The position numbers and the translations under genes were made by a program. This document shows positions 9,760-20,311 of a stretch of 64,000 nt of DNA, piece by piece. Source of the DNA: Mitsuaria sp. PDC51 (GTDB lineage Bacteria; Pseudomonadota; Gammaproteobacteria; Burkholderiales; Burkholderiaceae_C); the NCBI RefSeq assembly GCF_900113225.1, contig NZ_FOZE01000001.1, positions 1,116,001 to 1,180,000 on the forward strand, given 5' to 3'. The first letter of the stretch is position 1. Every line of letters begins with the position of its first letter. The notes beneath the pieces are model-generated. The model was given only the letters and a program-made list of their open reading frames with translations. It was not told the origin of the DNA and did no database searches.

Positions 9760-10491
9760 GTGAGCGCCGACAGCAAGGCGGGTGTGCCCCGTCATGTGGC
9801 CATCGTCATGGATGGCAACGGTCGATGGGCGAAGAAGCGCTTCCTGCCGCGCTTCTTCGGCCACAAGCAGGGCGTGGACGCCCTGGTGCGCGTGGTGCAG
9901 GCCTGCATCGACCGCGACATCGAGTACCTCACCGTCTTCGCCTTCTCCAGCGAGAACTGGAAGCGGCCCAGCGACGAGGTGTCCGGCCTGATGGGCCTGG
10001 TGCTGGCGGCGGTGTCCCGCTACCTGGCGCGCATGGGCGCGATGGGCGTGCGCATCCGCATCGTCGGCGACCGCGAGGCGGTGTCCGACAAGCTGCGGGC
10101 CGCCTGGGCCGAGGCCGAGAACTCGACCGCCCACAACAGCAAGCTGACGCTGAACGTCGCGTTCAACTACGGCGGCCGCTGGGACATCGTCCAGGCCTGC
10201 CGCAAGGCGATGGAGGCCGGCGTGCAGCCGGCCGAACTGACTGAGGCGAAGCTTTCCGAGTTCATGGCGATGAGCTATGCGCCGGATCCCGACCTGTTCA
10301 TCCGCACCGGCGGCGAGCTGCGCATCAGCAACTTCATGCTCTGGCAGACCGCCTACACCGAGTTCGTGTTCTCCGATTGCCTGTGGCCGGAGTTTGGCGA
10401 AGCGCAACTGGACGAGGCGATCGCCGCGTTCCGGGCGCGCGACCGCCGCTTCGGTGGCGTCAACGTGCCGGGCGTTGCCCAGGAGGCTTGA
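9760..10491 (+). CDS. uppS: Isoprenyl transferase (undecaprenyl diphosphate synthase)
   Basis: This 243-residue protein starts at a GTG 13 bp after frr. The active-site motif HVAIVMDGNGRWA contains the catalytic Asp. SSENWKRP and the C-terminal DLFIRTGGELRISNFMLWQ signature are also present. It condenses isopentenyl diphosphate onto farnesyl diphosphate to make the C55 lipid carrier for peptidoglycan and O-antigen. Tight spacing to cdsA (one base) indicates co-transcription. Confidence 0.96.
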   Translation: MSADSKAGVPRHVAIVMDGNGRWAKKRFLPRFFGHKQGVDALVRVVQACIDRDIEYLTVFAFSSENWKRPSDEVSGLMGLVLAAVSRYLARMGAMGVRIRIVGDREAVSDKLRAAWAEAENSTAHNSKLTLNVAFNYGGRWDIVQACRKAMEAGVQPAELTEAKLSEFMAMSYAPDPDLFIRTGGELRISNFMLWQTAYTEFVFSDCLWPEFGEAQLDEAIAAFRARDRRFGGVNVPGVAQEA

Positions 10492-10492
10492 A

Positions 10493-11326
10493 ATGCTGCT
10501 TCAGCGCGTGATCACGGCCCTGGTCCTGCTCGCGATCCTGTTGCCGGCGCTGTTCGCGTCGAACCCGATGTGGTTCGCGCTGCTGACGCTGGTCATGATC
10601 GCGGCGGCCGGGTGGGAATGGTCGCGGCTGAACGGCAAGCCCGGCGCTCCGGCGCTCGCGTTCGGCGCCGCGCTGGCGGCGGCCTGCGCGGCGACGTTCT
10701 ACGTCGTCGGTTTCCAGGTGCCGGCCTGGTGCTGGTGGCTGGCGGGCGGGCTGTGGGTGCTTGGCGGCGTGCGCGCGCTGGCGGTCGGCGTGGCCGGCTG
10801 GCCCAGACTGTCGCCGGCGCTGCGGCTGCTCCTCGGGGCGGTGCTGCTGTGGGCGGCCTGGCTGGCGCTGGTCGTCGCGCGCCAGCGCGGCATCAATTTC
10901 CTGTTGTCGGCGATGTGCCTGGTCTGGATGGCCGACGTCGCCGCCTACTTCGCCGGCAAGACCTTCGGCCGTCGCAAGCTGGCGCCGGCGATCAGCCCGG
11001 GCAAGAGCTGGGAAGGCGCGATCGGCGGCCTCGTCGGCGTCATTGTCCTGGGCGTCGTCTGGGTGCATGTGATCGACCTGCGCCTGCCGGTGGATTCGCC
11101 CTCGATGTACACCGTGCTGGTGCAGCGGCTGGGCCTGGTGTCGCTGCTGGCGCTGGTCTTCCTGTCGGCGATGAGCGTCGTCGGCGACCTGTTCGAATCC
11201 TTGGTCAAGCGGGCCGCCGGCGCCAAGGACAGCAGCCAGCTGCTGCCCGGTCACGGCGGCGTGCTGGACCGTGTCGACGCGCTGCTGCCGGTCCTGCCGC
11301 TGGCACTGGCGCTGACCTCCCTCTGA
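10493..11326 (+). CDS. cdsA: Phosphatidate cytidylyltransferase (CDP-diacylglycerol synthase)
   Basis: This 277-residue, multi-helix inner-membrane protein carries the CDP-DAG synthase signature near its C-terminus ([20 protein letters not shown], then [13 protein letters not shown]). It activates phosphatidic acid with CTP for phospholipid synthesis. The ATG at 10493, directly after the uppS stop, begins [20 protein letters not shown]. The longer in-frame reading upstream overlaps uppS and is rejected. It lies 19 bp before dxr. Confidence 0.95.
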   Translation: MLLQRVITALVLLAILLPALFASNPMWFALLTLVMIAAAGWEWSRLNGKPGAPALAFGAALAAACAATFYVVGFQVPAWCWWLAGGLWVLGGVRALAVGVAGWPRLSPALRLLLGAVLLWAAWLALVVARQRGINFLLSAMCLVWMADVAAYFAGKTFGRRKLAPAISPGKSWEGAIGGLVGVIVLGVVWVHVIDLRLPVDSPSMYTVLVQRLGLVSLLALVFLSAMSVVGDLFESLVKRAAGAKDSSQLLPGHGGVLDRVDALLPVLPLALALTSL

Positions 11327-11345
11327 TACCGCGGATTTCCCAGCG

Positions 11346-12554
11346 ATGAGCTCCACCTTCCACCGTCCGCAGCAGGTCTGCGTGCTGGGGTCCACCGGAT
11401 CGATCGGCACCAGCACGCTGGACGTGATCGCGCGTCACCCCGACCGCTACCGCGTCTTCGCGCTGTCGGCGATGAGTCGCGTCGACGAACTGGCGGCCCA
11501 ATGCCTGCAGCATCAGCCGCGCTTCGCCGTGCTGCCGGATGCCGCGCTGGCGGCGCAACTGCGCGCGAGACTGCGCGAAGCCGGCTCGCGCACCGAGGTG
11601 CTGGACGGCATGGCCGCGCTCAGCGAGATCGCCGCCCACCCCGAGGTGGACGCGGTGATGGCGGCGATCGTCGGCGCGGCCGGACTGCCGCCAGCGATGG
11701 CCGCGGCGCGCGCGGGCAAGCGGCTGCTGCTGGCCAACAAGGAAGCCATCGTGCTCGGCGGCGCGCTGTTCATGCAGGCGGTCGAGCAGGGCGGCGCCAC
11801 GCTGCTGCCGGTGGACTCGGAGCACTCGGCGATCTTCCAGTGCCTGCCCGAGGACCGGTCGACCTGGTCCCAGCGCATCGACCACATCGTGCTCACCGCG
11901 TCCGGCGGGCCGTTCCGCCAGCGTGATCCGGCCTCGCTCGCCGATGTCACGCCGGAGCAGGCCTGCGCGCATCCGAACTGGGTGATGGGTCGCAAGATCT
12001 CGGTGGACTCGGCCACGATGATGAACAAGGCCCTCGAGGTCATCGAGGCGCGCTGGCTCTTCAACCTCAAGCCCGAGCAGATCAAGGTCCTGATCCACCC
12101 GCAGAGCATCGTGCACTCGATGGTGGTCTGCCGCGACCACTCGGTGCTGGCGCAGCTCGGCACGCCCGACATGCGGGTGCCCATCGCCTATGCGCTGGCC
12201 TTCCCCGAACGTGTCGAGTCGGGCGCCGGGCTGCTGGACCTGCTCAAGACCCCCAGCCTGGCCTTCGAGGAGGCGGACGCGGTCCGCTTCCCCGGCCTGC
12301 ACCTGTCGTGGCAGGCGCTGCGCGCGGCCGAGGGCAGCACCGCGGTCCTGAACGCGGCCAACGAGGAGGCGGTGGCCGCCTTCCTGGACCGTCAGCTGCG
12401 CTTCGATCACATCTGCCGCATCAACCGCGACGCGCTCGAGGCGGTGATGCCGCAGGCCGGCGAGGTCGACAGCGTCGAAGGCCTGCTGGCGCTCGATGCC
12501 CGGGCTCGCCGGCACGCCCGGCAGCGGATCGCGGCGCTTGCCGCCGCGGTCTGA
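11346..12554 (+). CDS. dxr: 1-deoxy-D-xylulose 5-phosphate reductoisomerase
   Basis: This 402-residue enzyme of the MEP isoprenoid pathway has the NADPH-binding loop [15 protein letters not shown] near residues 13-27. It also has [12 protein letters not shown], the catalytic metal region [11 protein letters not shown], and [21 protein letters not shown]. It converts DXP to 2-C-methyl-D-erythritol 4-phosphate. Its place beside uppS and cdsA puts precursor supply and lipid carrier synthesis in one operon. Confidence 0.97.
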   Translation: MSSTFHRPQQVCVLGSTGSIGTSTLDVIARHPDRYRVFALSAMSRVDELAAQCLQHQPRFAVLPDAALAAQLRARLREAGSRTEVLDGMAALSEIAAHPEVDAVMAAIVGAAGLPPAMAAARAGKRLLLANKEAIVLGGALFMQAVEQGGATLLPVDSEHSAIFQCLPEDRSTWSQRIDHIVLTASGGPFRQRDPASLADVTPEQACAHPNWVMGRKISVDSATMMNKALEVIEARWLFNLKPEQIKVLIHPQSIVHSMVVCRDHSVLAQLGTPDMRVPIAYALAFPERVESGAGLLDLLKTPSLAFEEADAVRFPGLHLSWQALRAAEGSTAVLNAANEEAVAAFLDRQLRFDHICRINRDALEAVMPQAGEVDSVEGLLALDARARRHARQRIAALAAAV

Positions 12555-12608
12555 CCCTTCCGTCACCGGTCGCCACACCGATCCCGCCTTCGATCCAGGA
12601 CGCCCGCG

Positions 12609-13979
12609 ATGCTCTCCCAAGTCCTCTATTTCCTCGTCACGCTGGGCATCCTGATCGTGATCCACGAGTGGGGTCACTATCGCGTCGCCCGCGCCTGCGG
12701 CGTCAAGGTGCTGCGCTTCTCGGTCGGGTTCGGCCGCGTGCTGCTGCGTCGGCGCAAGTCGCCGGACAGCACCGAGTTCACGCTCAGCGCCATCCCGCTC
12801 GGCGGCTATGTCCGCATGCTCGATGAAAGCGACGGCCCGGTGGCGCCCGGCGAGCAGTCGCAGGCCTTCAATCGCAAATCCCTGTGGCAGCGCGCGGCCA
12901 TCGTCGCCGCGGGCCCGGCCGCCAACCTGATCCTGGCGGTGCTGCTGTTCGCGGCGGTCGGCTGGATCGGGCGCGAGGAGCCCAAGGCGCTGCTCGGTTC
13001 GCCGGTGGCCGGAGGCTTGGCCGAGCGCGCCGGCCTGCGCGCCGGTGACTTGGTGCAGGCCTGGTCCTCCGATGGCGAGGACTGGGAGGACGTGCGTTCG
13101 ATGCCGGACTTCGGCTGGCAGCTGGCGCAGGCGGTGGCCGACAAGCGGCCGCTGCTGCTGAGCGTCAGCGACGCGGCCGGCCATGGCCGCCGCACGGTCC
13201 GGCTGGAGACCGACACGTTGGAGAGCCGCGACTTCGACGAGAAGACCATGGGCCGCATCGGCCTGGGCGGTGTGTTCGTCGAGCCGGTGCTGGGGCGCAT
13301 GGTCCCGGGCGAGCCCGCCGAGGCTGCCGGCCTGCTGCCCGGGGATCGCGTGCTGCGTGTCAATGACGAGCCAGTGCTGGACGTCGCCTGGTTCATCCAG
13401 CGCGTGCGCCGCGCGGTGGTCGACAACCAGGCGGAGCCGCTCAGACTGCAGGTCCTTCGCGACGGCCAGCAGCTCGAGCGGGTGGTCACGCCGCGCGTCG
13501 AGATCGCCGGCGACCAGCGCGTCGCGCGCATCGGCGCCGGCTTCGACGCCCGGCCGGCGCTGGTCACGGTCCACTACGGTCCCGTCGAATCGGTGAGGCA
13601 AGGCCTGACCCGGACCTGGGAACTCAGCGCGCTGACGGTGAAGACGCTGGGCCGCATGTTGGTGGGTGAAGCTTCGGTAAAGAACCTCAGCGGCCCCCTC
13701 ACGATCGCCAAGGCCGCGGACCAGTCGGCGAGCCTCGGGCTGACGGCGTTCCTGAGTTTCCTCGCGGCGGTCAGCGTGAGCCTCGGGGTGCTGAACCTGC
13801 TGCCGCTGCCGATGCTCGATGGCGGACACCTGATGTATTATCTTTTCGAGGGTTTGAGCGGCCGCCCTGTCTCTGAGTGGTGGCACAAGCAGCTGCAACG
13901 CGCAGGCATCGCCGTCGTGCTGCTGATGATGAGCCTGGCCCTTTTCAACGATCTGACCCGCACGCTGGGTCTGCACTGA
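12609..13979 (+). CDS. rseP: Site-2 intramembrane zinc metalloprotease RseP
   Basis: This 456-residue protein has the HExxH zinc motif in the first membrane helix (HEWGH, residues 19-23) and the third metal ligand in the C-terminal NLLPLPMLDGGHL. Two PDZ domains lie between (about residues 120-300; GLRAGDLVQAW and GLLPGDRVLRV). RseP cleaves anti-sigma factors such as RseA within the membrane, releasing sigma-E, and also clears signal-peptide remnants. It directly precedes bamA, the usual arrangement. Confidence 0.96.
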   Translation: MLSQVLYFLVTLGILIVIHEWGHYRVARACGVKVLRFSVGFGRVLLRRRKSPDSTEFTLSAIPLGGYVRMLDESDGPVAPGEQSQAFNRKSLWQRAAIVAAGPAANLILAVLLFAAVGWIGREEPKALLGSPVAGGLAERAGLRAGDLVQAWSSDGEDWEDVRSMPDFGWQLAQAVADKRPLLLSVSDAAGHGRRTVRLETDTLESRDFDEKTMGRIGLGGVFVEPVLGRMVPGEPAEAAGLLPGDRVLRVNDEPVLDVAWFIQRVRRAVVDNQAEPLRLQVLRDGQQLERVVTPRVEIAGDQRVARIGAGFDARPALVTVHYGPVESVRQGLTRTWELSALTVKTLGRMLVGEASVKNLSGPLTIAKAADQSASLGLTAFLSFLAAVSVSLGVLNLLPLPMLDGGHLMYYLFEGLSGRPVSEWWHKQLQRAGIAVVLLMMSLALFNDLTRTLGLH

Positions 13980-13988
13980 AGCTTCCGC

Positions 13989-16292
13989 ATGTCCCGATTC
14001 CTGCCCGACGCCCTGCGCCCCCACGTGATCCAACTGGCGGTGCTGGCCACCGCGCTGCACGCCGGTTCCGCCTGGGCCGCCGAACCGTTCGTACTCAAGG
14101 ACATCCGCGTCGAAGGCCTGCAGCGTACCGACCCGGGCACGGTCTTCGCGGCGCTGCCCTTCCGCATCGGTGACACCTACAACGACGAGAAGGGCGCCGC
14201 CGCGCTGCGTGCGCTGTTCGCGACCGGCCTGTTCAAGGACGTGCGGATCAATCTCGACACCGATGCGGTCGTCATCGTGATCGAGGAACGTCCGATCATT
14301 GCCAACGTCAGCTTCGTCGGCCTCAAGGAATTCGACACCGAGGCCCTGACCAAGTCGCTGAAGGACGTGGGCATCGGCGAGGGCAAGCCCTTCGACAAGG
14401 CGCTGGCCGACCGCGCCGAGCAGGAACTCAAGCGGCAATACCTGACCCGCTCGCTGTACGGCGCCGAGGTCACGACGACGATCACCCCGATCGAGCGCAA
14501 CCGCGTCAACGTCAGCTTCTCGGTGACCGAGGGCGAGCCGGCCAAGATCGCCGAGATCCGCATCCTCGGCAACAAGGTCTTCAGCGAGAGCACGCTGACC
14601 GGCCTGCTCGAGCAGACCACCTCCGGCTGGCTGACCTGGTACACCAAGACCGACCGCTATTCCCGCGCCAAGCTGAACGCGGACCTGGAGACGATCCGCT
14701 CGTACTACCTGAACCGCGGCTACCTGGAGTTCAACGTCGAGTCGACGCAGGTCACGATCTCGCCGGACAAGCAGAGCATCAGCGTCGCGATCACGATCAG
14801 CGAAGGCCAGCCCTACACCGTCAACGGCATCAAGCTCGAAGGCGACTTCCTCGGACGCGAGGAGGAGTTCAAGCGCCTGGTGGCGCTCAAGCCGGGCCAG
14901 CCCTACAACGGCGAGGCGGTGGCGCAGACGACGCGCAACTTCCAGGACCTGTACGGCACCTTCGGTTATGCCTTCGCCCGCGTCGAGAGCCGGCCCGAGA
15001 TCGACCGCGCCACCGGCCAGGTCACCGTCACGCTGGTGGGCGAGCCGCAGCGCCGCGTCTACGTGCGCCGCGTGCTGATCTCCGGGAACACGCGCACCCG
15101 CGACGAGGTCATCCGCCGCGAGTTCCGCCAGTTCGAATCGTCCTGGTACGACGGCGCGCGCATCAAGGCCTCGCGCGATCGCGTCGAGCGGCTGGGCTAC
15201 TTCAAGGACGTCACCATCGACACGACCGAGGTGCCGGGCTCGCCCGACCAAGTCGACGTCACCCTGACGGTGACGGAGCGTCCGACCGGCAACATCCAGA
15301 TCGGCGCCGGCTACTCGAGCGCGAGCAAGCTGTCGCTGTCCGGCTCGATCTCGCAGGAGAACGTGTTCGGCTCCGGCAACTACCTGGGCATCCAGGTCAA
15401 CACCGCCAGCACCGGTCGCTCGCTGGGCGTGACGACGGTGGACCCGTACTTCACGGTCGACGGCGTGTCGCGCGCGATCGACGTGTTCTACCGCACCGTC
15501 AAGCCGATCAACAACCTGGGCGAGGAATACGAGTTCGCCTCGTACGGCGGCTCGGTCAAGTTCGGCGTGCCGTTCTCGGAAGACGACACCGTGTTCTTCG
15601 GCATCGGCTACGAGACCACGCGCATCACGACGCGCACCGGCCTGCCCAACAGCTACTGGCTGTTCCGCGAGCAGTTCGGCGCCTCGGCGATGTCCATCCC
15701 GCTGACGATCGGCTGGAAGAAGGACAACCGTGACTCGGTGATCACGCCGACCGCCGGTGCGATGAAGCGCGTCAACCTGGAAATGAGCCCGGTCGGCGAC
15801 TCGCGCTACACGATCGCCAACCTGCAGTACCAGGAGTTCTTCCCGCTGGGCCGCAAGTTCTCGCTGATGATCAACGGCGAATTCGCCTACGGCAAGGGCC
15901 TGGGCGGCCGGCCGTATCCGATCTTCAAGAACTTCTACGGCGGTGGCCTGGGCTCGGTGCGGGTGTTCGAGCCCGGCACGCTGGGTCCGGTCGACGTCAC
16001 CGGTTCCTACACCGGCGGCAACCGCAAGTTCAACCTGAACACCGAGTTCTACGTCCCGGTGCCGGGCTCCGGCAACGACAAGAGCTTCCGCCTGTTCGGC
16101 TTCCTCGACGCCGGCAATGTCTGGGGGCAGGACGAGAAGCTGGACTTCCAGGACGTCCGGGCCTCGGCCGGCGTGGGCATCAGCTGGCTGTCGCCGATGG
16201 GCCCGCTGCGCCTGAGCTACGGCTCGCCGATCCGCAAGAAGTCCACGGATAGAATCGAGCGATTCCAATTCCAGATCGGGACTGCATTCTGA
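13989..16292 (+). CDS. bamA: Outer membrane protein assembly factor BamA
   Basis: This 767-residue protein has a signal peptide cleaved near residues 30-31 (SAWA-AEPF). Periplasmic POTRA repeats follow (about residues 32-430, starting FVLKDIRVEGLQRTDPG), then a 16-strand barrel ending in the C-terminal phenylalanine motif FQFQIGTAF. It is the core of the BAM complex that inserts beta-barrel proteins. It overlaps skp by one base (TGATG), consistent with translational coupling to that chaperone. The large opposite-strand frame across this gene is a shadow. Confidence 0.98.
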   Translation: MSRFLPDALRPHVIQLAVLATALHAGSAWAAEPFVLKDIRVEGLQRTDPGTVFAALPFRIGDTYNDEKGAAALRALFATGLFKDVRINLDTDAVVIVIEERPIIANVSFVGLKEFDTEALTKSLKDVGIGEGKPFDKALADRAEQELKRQYLTRSLYGAEVTTTITPIERNRVNVSFSVTEGEPAKIAEIRILGNKVFSESTLTGLLEQTTSGWLTWYTKTDRYSRAKLNADLETIRSYYLNRGYLEFNVESTQVTISPDKQSISVAITISEGQPYTVNGIKLEGDFLGREEEFKRLVALKPGQPYNGEAVAQTTRNFQDLYGTFGYAFARVESRPEIDRATGQVTVTLVGEPQRRVYVRRVLISGNTRTRDEVIRREFRQFESSWYDGARIKASRDRVERLGYFKDVTIDTTEVPGSPDQVDVTLTVTERPTGNIQIGAGYSSASKLSLSGSISQENVFGSGNYLGIQVNTASTGRSLGVTTVDPYFTVDGVSRAIDVFYRTVKPINNLGEEYEFASYGGSVKFGVPFSEDDTVFFGIGYETTRITTRTGLPNSYWLFREQFGASAMSIPLTIGWKKDNRDSVITPTAGAMKRVNLEMSPVGDSRYTIANLQYQEFFPLGRKFSLMINGEFAYGKGLGGRPYPIFKNFYGGGLGSVRVFEPGTLGPVDVTGSYTGGNRKFNLNTEFYVPVPGSGNDKSFRLFGFLDAGNVWGQDEKLDFQDVRASAGVGISWLSPMGPLRLSYGSPIRKKSTDRIERFQFQIGTAF

Positions 16293-16801
16293 TGAAGAGC
16301 AAGCTGTCGCAGATCGTCGCCACCGTCCTGTTGGCGGGTGCGACGACCCTGGGCGCGCAAGCCCAGGAAGTCAAGATCGGCTACGTCAACAGCGAGCGGA
16401 TCCTGCGCGAGACCAACCTGGCCAAGGCCGCCGAGACCAAGCTGCAGGCCGAGTTCAGCCGCCGCGAAAAGGCCCTGCTGGACCTAGAGACCAAGCTGCG
16501 CGGCGCCGCCGAGAAGCTCGACAAGGACAGCCCCGCGCTGAGCGAAGCCGAACGGGGTCGCCGCCAGCGCGAGCTGATCGAGCAGGACCGCGACCTGCAG
16601 CGCAAGCGCCGCGAGTTCAACGAGGACGTTGCCCAGCGCAAGAACGAGGAACTCTCCGCGGTGATCGAGAAGGCCAACAAGGTCATCAAGAAGATCTTCG
16701 AGGATGACAAGTACGACCTGATCGTTCAGGATGCGATTCATGCCAGCCCCCGCGTGGACATCACGAAGAAGGTGATCGACCAGCTCAACGCTCAGAAGTG
16801 A
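16292..16801 (+). CDS. skp: Periplasmic OmpH/Skp family chaperone
   Basis: This 169-residue protein has a signal peptide cleaved after AQA (residue 24), then [14 protein letters not shown], the conserved start of mature OmpH/Skp. A long charged coiled-coil region follows (about residues 45-130) that forms the tentacle arms. It holds unfolded outer-membrane proteins in the periplasm for delivery to BamA. The start codon overlaps the bamA stop, and the stop overlaps the GTG region before lpxD. Confidence 0.93.
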   Translation: MKSKLSQIVATVLLAGATTLGAQAQEVKIGYVNSERILRETNLAKAAETKLQAEFSRREKALLDLETKLRGAAEKLDKDSPALSEAERGRRQRELIEQDRDLQRKRREFNEDVAQRKNEELSAVIEKANKVIKKIFEDDKYDLIVQDAIHASPRVDITKKVIDQLNAQK

Positions 16802-16803
16802 CC

Positions 16804-17865
16804 ATGAAACAGCTTGTGGTCTCGGATCTGATCGCCGCCTTGGGCGGCGATCTTGTTGGTGCCTCCGATGTGGCGATCGGCGCGATCGCGCCCCTGGAGG
16901 AAGCCGGCGCGGACGCGATCGCCTTCCTCTCGAATCCGAAGTACGAGGCCCAGCTCGCCACTACGGGCGCGGCCTGCGTGATCGTGTCGCCCAAGCTGGC
17001 CGAGGCCGCCGCGGCGCGCCGGGGGGATGGCTCGACCGCCTGCTGCATCGTCGCGCCGGATCCCTACCTCTATTTCGCCCGGCTGACCCAGTGGTGGGCC
17101 GCGAACATGCGCAAGCCGCGCGCGGCGCCGGCCATCCATCCGACGGCCACCGTCGCGGCGGATGCGACCCTGGGCCGCGACGTCGAGGTCGGCCCGCATG
17201 CGGTGATCGAATCCGGCGCGGTGCTGGGCGACGGCGCCCGCATCGGCGCGCACACCATCGTCGAACAGGACGCCCGCGTCGGCGCGCACACGCGCCTGGC
17301 GCCCCATGTGGTGTTCGGCCATGACTGCGTGATCGGTGCCCACTCGCTGGTGCACAGCGGCGTGGTGATCGGCGCCGACGGTTTCGGCTTCGCGCCCACC
17401 AAGGGCGCCGCCGGCGTCGAGTGGGTGAAGATCGAGCAGCTCGGCGCGGTGTGCATCGGCGACGGCGTCGAGATCGGCGCCAACACCTGCATCGACCGCG
17501 GCGCGCTGGGCGACACCGTGATCGCCGACGGCGTGATCATCGACAACCTCGTCCAGATCGCCCACAACGTGAAGATCGGCCGCGGCACGGCCATCGCCGG
17601 CGCGGTGGCGATCGCGGGCAGTGCCGAGATCGGCGCGAACTGCATCGTGGCCGGCGCGGCGCGCATCAACGGCCACATCAAGATCACCGACGGCGTGCAG
17701 ATCGGCCCGACGGCCAACATCAGCAACAGCATCGACAAGGCCGGCGCCTACGCCGGCATGTGGCCCTTCGAGGACGCCGCGTCCTGGCAGAAGAACGCCG
17801 CCGCGCTGCGCGGGCTCTATGAGCTGCGCCAGCGCGTGCGAGCCTTGGAAAAGAAGACGACATGA
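16804..17865 (+). CDS. lpxD: UDP-3-O-(3-hydroxyacyl)glucosamine N-acyltransferase
   Basis: This 353-residue protein consists of an N-terminal uridine-binding domain followed by about nine left-handed beta-helix hexapeptide repeats (for example [20 protein letters not shown]) and a C-terminal helix. It transfers the second 3-hydroxyacyl chain from acyl-ACP in lipid A synthesis. The ATG at 16804 (MKQLVVSDL) is chosen; an in-frame GTG two codons earlier overlaps the skp stop and is an alternative. It overlaps fabZ by four bases. Confidence 0.95.
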   Translation: MKQLVVSDLIAALGGDLVGASDVAIGAIAPLEEAGADAIAFLSNPKYEAQLATTGAACVIVSPKLAEAAAARRGDGSTACCIVAPDPYLYFARLTQWWAANMRKPRAAPAIHPTATVAADATLGRDVEVGPHAVIESGAVLGDGARIGAHTIVEQDARVGAHTRLAPHVVFGHDCVIGAHSLVHSGVVIGADGFGFAPTKGAAGVEWVKIEQLGAVCIGDGVEIGANTCIDRGALGDTVIADGVIIDNLVQIAHNVKIGRGTAIAGAVAIAGSAEIGANCIVAGAARINGHIKITDGVQIGPTANISNSIDKAGAYAGMWPFEDAASWQKNAAALRGLYELRQRVRALEKKTT

Positions 17866-18317
17866 ACGAGACCCGCATCGACATCCACGGCATCCTCGAG
17901 AAGCTGCCCCATCGCTACCCGATCCTGCTGGTGGACCGCGTCCTGGAGGTGGAGAAGGGCGTGCGCATCCGCGCGATCAAGAACGTCAGCATCAACGAGC
18001 CCTTCTTCCTGGGCCACTTCCCGCACCGGCCGGTGATGCCGGGCGTGCTGATCCTGGAAGCGCTGGCGCAGGCCGCGACGCTGCTGGCGGTGGAGAGCTA
18101 CAACTTCACGCTGGACGAGAACCATGTCGTGTACTTCGCCGGCATCGACAACGCCCGCTTCAAGCGCCCGGTGGAGCCGGGCGACCAGTTGATCCTGGAA
18201 GTGACGCTGGACCGCGCCAAGGCCGGCATCTACAAGTTCGGCGCCAAGGCGCTGGTGGGCACCGACATCGTGGCCGAGGCCGGCCTGATGTGCACGATGC
18301 GCAAGCTGGACTGCTGA
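17862..18317 (+). CDS. fabZ: 3-hydroxyacyl-ACP dehydratase FabZ
   Basis: This 151-residue hot-dog-fold protein contains the catalytic segment [20 protein letters not shown], with His52 and Glu66 as the expected active pair. It dehydrates 3-hydroxyacyl-ACP in fatty-acid elongation and so competes with lpxA and lpxD for the same substrate pool. It starts within the last four bases of lpxD (ATGA). The opposite-strand and alternative frames here are shadows. Confidence 0.97.
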   Translation: MNETRIDIHGILEKLPHRYPILLVDRVLEVEKGVRIRAIKNVSINEPFFLGHFPHRPVMPGVLILEALAQAATLLAVESYNFTLDENHVVYFAGIDNARFKRPVEPGDQLILEVTLDRAKAGIYKFGAKALVGTDIVAEAGLMCTMRKLDC

Positions 18318-18355
18318 TCCGGCGTCCGCCCCGTTTCCGCAGCCTCCTCACGCCC

Positions 18356-19147
18356 ATGGCCCAGATCCATCCCACCGCCATCGTCGATCCGAAGGCGCAG
18401 CTCGACGACACTGTCCAGGTCGGTCCCTACGCGGTGATCGGCCCCGAGGTGCGCATCGGCGCGGGCACGCGCATCGGTCCGCACACCGTCGTCGAGGGCA
18501 GGACCACGATCGGCCGCGACAACGTCATCTTCCAGTTCGCGTCGATCGGCGCGATGCCGCAGGACATGAGCCATGGCGGCGAGGTGACGGAGCTGGTGAT
18601 CGGCGATCGCAACACGATCCGCGAGTTCTGCACCTTCAACACCGGCACCTTCAAGGAGCAGGGCGTCACCCGCGTCGGCTCGGACAACTGGATCATGGCC
18701 TACGTGCATCTGGCGCATGACGTGATCGTCGGCGACCACTGCGTGCTGGCCAACAACGCCACGCTGGCCGGCCACGTCCATGTCGGCGACTGGGCGACCA
18801 TCGGCGGCCTGACCGGCGTCCACCAGTTCGTGCATGTCGGCGCGCACGCGATGATCGGCTTCCAGGGGCATGTCGCGCAGGACGTCGCCCCGTACATGAC
18901 CGTCGACGGCAATCCGCTGACGGTGCGGGCGGTCAACCTCACCGGGCTGCGCCGCCGCGGCTTCAGCAATGACCGGCTGGGCGTGATCCGCCAGGTCCAC
19001 AAGCTGCTGTTCCGCGACGGCACGACGCTGGAGCAGTCGGTGGCCAACCTGGAGGCGCTCAAGCAAGGCCAGGACGCGGAGTCCATCCGCGACATCCAGG
19101 TGATGCTGGACTTCCTGGCCGGCGCCAAGCGCGGCCTCGTCCGCTGA
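18356..19147 (+). CDS. lpxA: UDP-N-acetylglucosamine O-acyltransferase
   Basis: This 263-residue protein starts [20 protein letters not shown] and runs through hexapeptide beta-helix repeats to a helical C-terminus, the normal LpxA layout. It performs the first step of lipid A synthesis, acylating UDP-GlcNAc from 3-hydroxyacyl-ACP. The conserved [20 protein letters not shown] contains the catalytic His. The ATG at 18356 is 38 bp after fabZ; the longer in-frame extension overlaps fabZ and is rejected. Confidence 0.97.
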   Translation: MAQIHPTAIVDPKAQLDDTVQVGPYAVIGPEVRIGAGTRIGPHTVVEGRTTIGRDNVIFQFASIGAMPQDMSHGGEVTELVIGDRNTIREFCTFNTGTFKEQGVTRVGSDNWIMAYVHLAHDVIVGDHCVLANNATLAGHVHVGDWATIGGLTGVHQFVHVGAHAMIGFQGHVAQDVAPYMTVDGNPLTVRAVNLTGLRRRGFSNDRLGVIRQVHKLLFRDGTTLEQSVANLEALKQGQDAESIRDIQVMLDFLAGAKRGLVR

Positions 19148-19165
19148 TCGGCCCGGACGCCTGAC

Positions 19166-20311
19166 ATGACCTCCACGGATCCTCGACTGGGCCTGGTGGC
19201 CGGCGAGGCCTCCGGGGACCTGCTCGCGAGCCTGCTGCTGCAGGGCTTGAAGGCGCGCTGGCCGGACCTGACCGCCGCGGGCATCGGCGGGCCGAAGATG
19301 CAGGCGCAGGGCTTCGACGCCTGGTGGCCCAGCCACAAGCTGTCGATCTTCGGCTACTGGGACGCGATCAAGAACATCCGCGAGCTGCTGGCGATCCGCC
19401 GCCAGCTCGGGGATCGGCTGCTGGCGGAGCGCCCGTCGGTGTTCGTCGGCGTCGACGCGCCGGACTTCAATTTCGGCCTGGAGCAGCGGCTGCGCGAAGC
19501 CGGCATCAAGACCGTGCACTTCGTCTGCCCGTCGATCTGGGCCTGGCGCGCGGAGCGCGTCACCACGATCAAGCGCAGCGCGGACCACGTGCTGTGCCTG
19601 TTCCCGTTCGAGCCCGAGATCCTGGCCAAGGCCGGCATCCCGGCGACCTACGTCGGCCACCCGCTCGCGGACCAGATCCCGCTCGAGCCGCCCCGCGAGG
19701 ATGCCCGCGCCGCGCTCGGCCTGGCGGAGGGCGACACGGTCGTCGCGATCCTGCCGGGCAGCCGCCGCAGCGAGTTGACCTACATCGGCCCGCCGCTGCT
19801 GCAGGCGGCCCAGCGGATGCTGCAGGCGCGGCCGGCGCTGCGCTTCGTGATCCCGATCGCGCCGGGGTTGCGGCCGATGGTCGAGGCGCTGATGGCCGAG
19901 CATGGCCAGGGCCTGCCGATGACGCTGGTGGACGGCCGCGCGCAGGACGCGCTGGCCGCCTGCGACCTGACGCTGGTCGCCAGCGGCACCGCGACGCTGG
20001 AGGCGGCACTGCTCAAGCGCCCGATCGTGATCGCCTACAAGCTGCACTGGTTCAATGCCTGGCGGATGAAGGGCAAGGCGCTGTTGCCGTGGGTGGGCTT
20101 GCCCAACGTGCTGGCGCGTGAGACGCTGGTGCCGGAATGCCTGCAGGACGAGTGCACCGGCGAGCGCATCGCCCGCGAGGGCCTGGCGTGGCTGGACGAC
20201 GCGCCCCGGCGCGAGCGGCTGCGCGAGCGCTTCCTCGAGATCCACCAACAGCTGCGCTGCAACACCGCGCGAAGGGCCGGCGATGCGATCGCGAAAATCC
20301 TCGGCGCCTGA
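19166..20311 (+). CDS. lpxB: Lipid-A-disaccharide synthase
   Basis: This 381-residue GT19 glycosyltransferase starts [21 protein letters not shown] and carries [14 protein letters not shown] and the donor-binding [10 protein letters not shown] segment. It condenses UDP-diacylglucosamine with lipid X to form the lipid A disaccharide at the inner face of the inner membrane. It follows lpxA after 18 bp, and its last 29 bases overlap the likely start of rnhB. Confidence 0.96.
   Translation: MTSTDPRLGLVAGEASGDLLASLLLQGLKARWPDLTAAGIGGPKMQAQGFDAWWPSHKLSIFGYWDAIKNIRELLAIRRQLGDRLLAERPSVFVGVDAPDFNFGLEQRLREAGIKTVHFVCPSIWAWRAERVTTIKRSADHVLCLFPFEPEILAKAGIPATYVGHPLADQIPLEPPREDARAALGLAEGDTVVAILPGSRRSELTYIGPPLLQAAQRMLQARPALRFVIPIAPGLRPMVEALMAEHGQGLPMTLVDGRAQDALAACDLTLVASGTATLEAALLKRPIVIAYKLHWFNAWRMKGKALLPWVGLPNVLARETLVPECLQDECTGERIAREGLAWLDDAPRRERLRERFLEIHQQLRCNTARRAGDAIAKILGA

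Noticed and set aside
11205-16268. Very long minus-strand open frame (1687 codons) across dxr-rseP-bamA
   Set aside because: It is antisense to several certain genes, has low-complexity Arg/Ala/Gln composition, and arises from high-GC codon bias.
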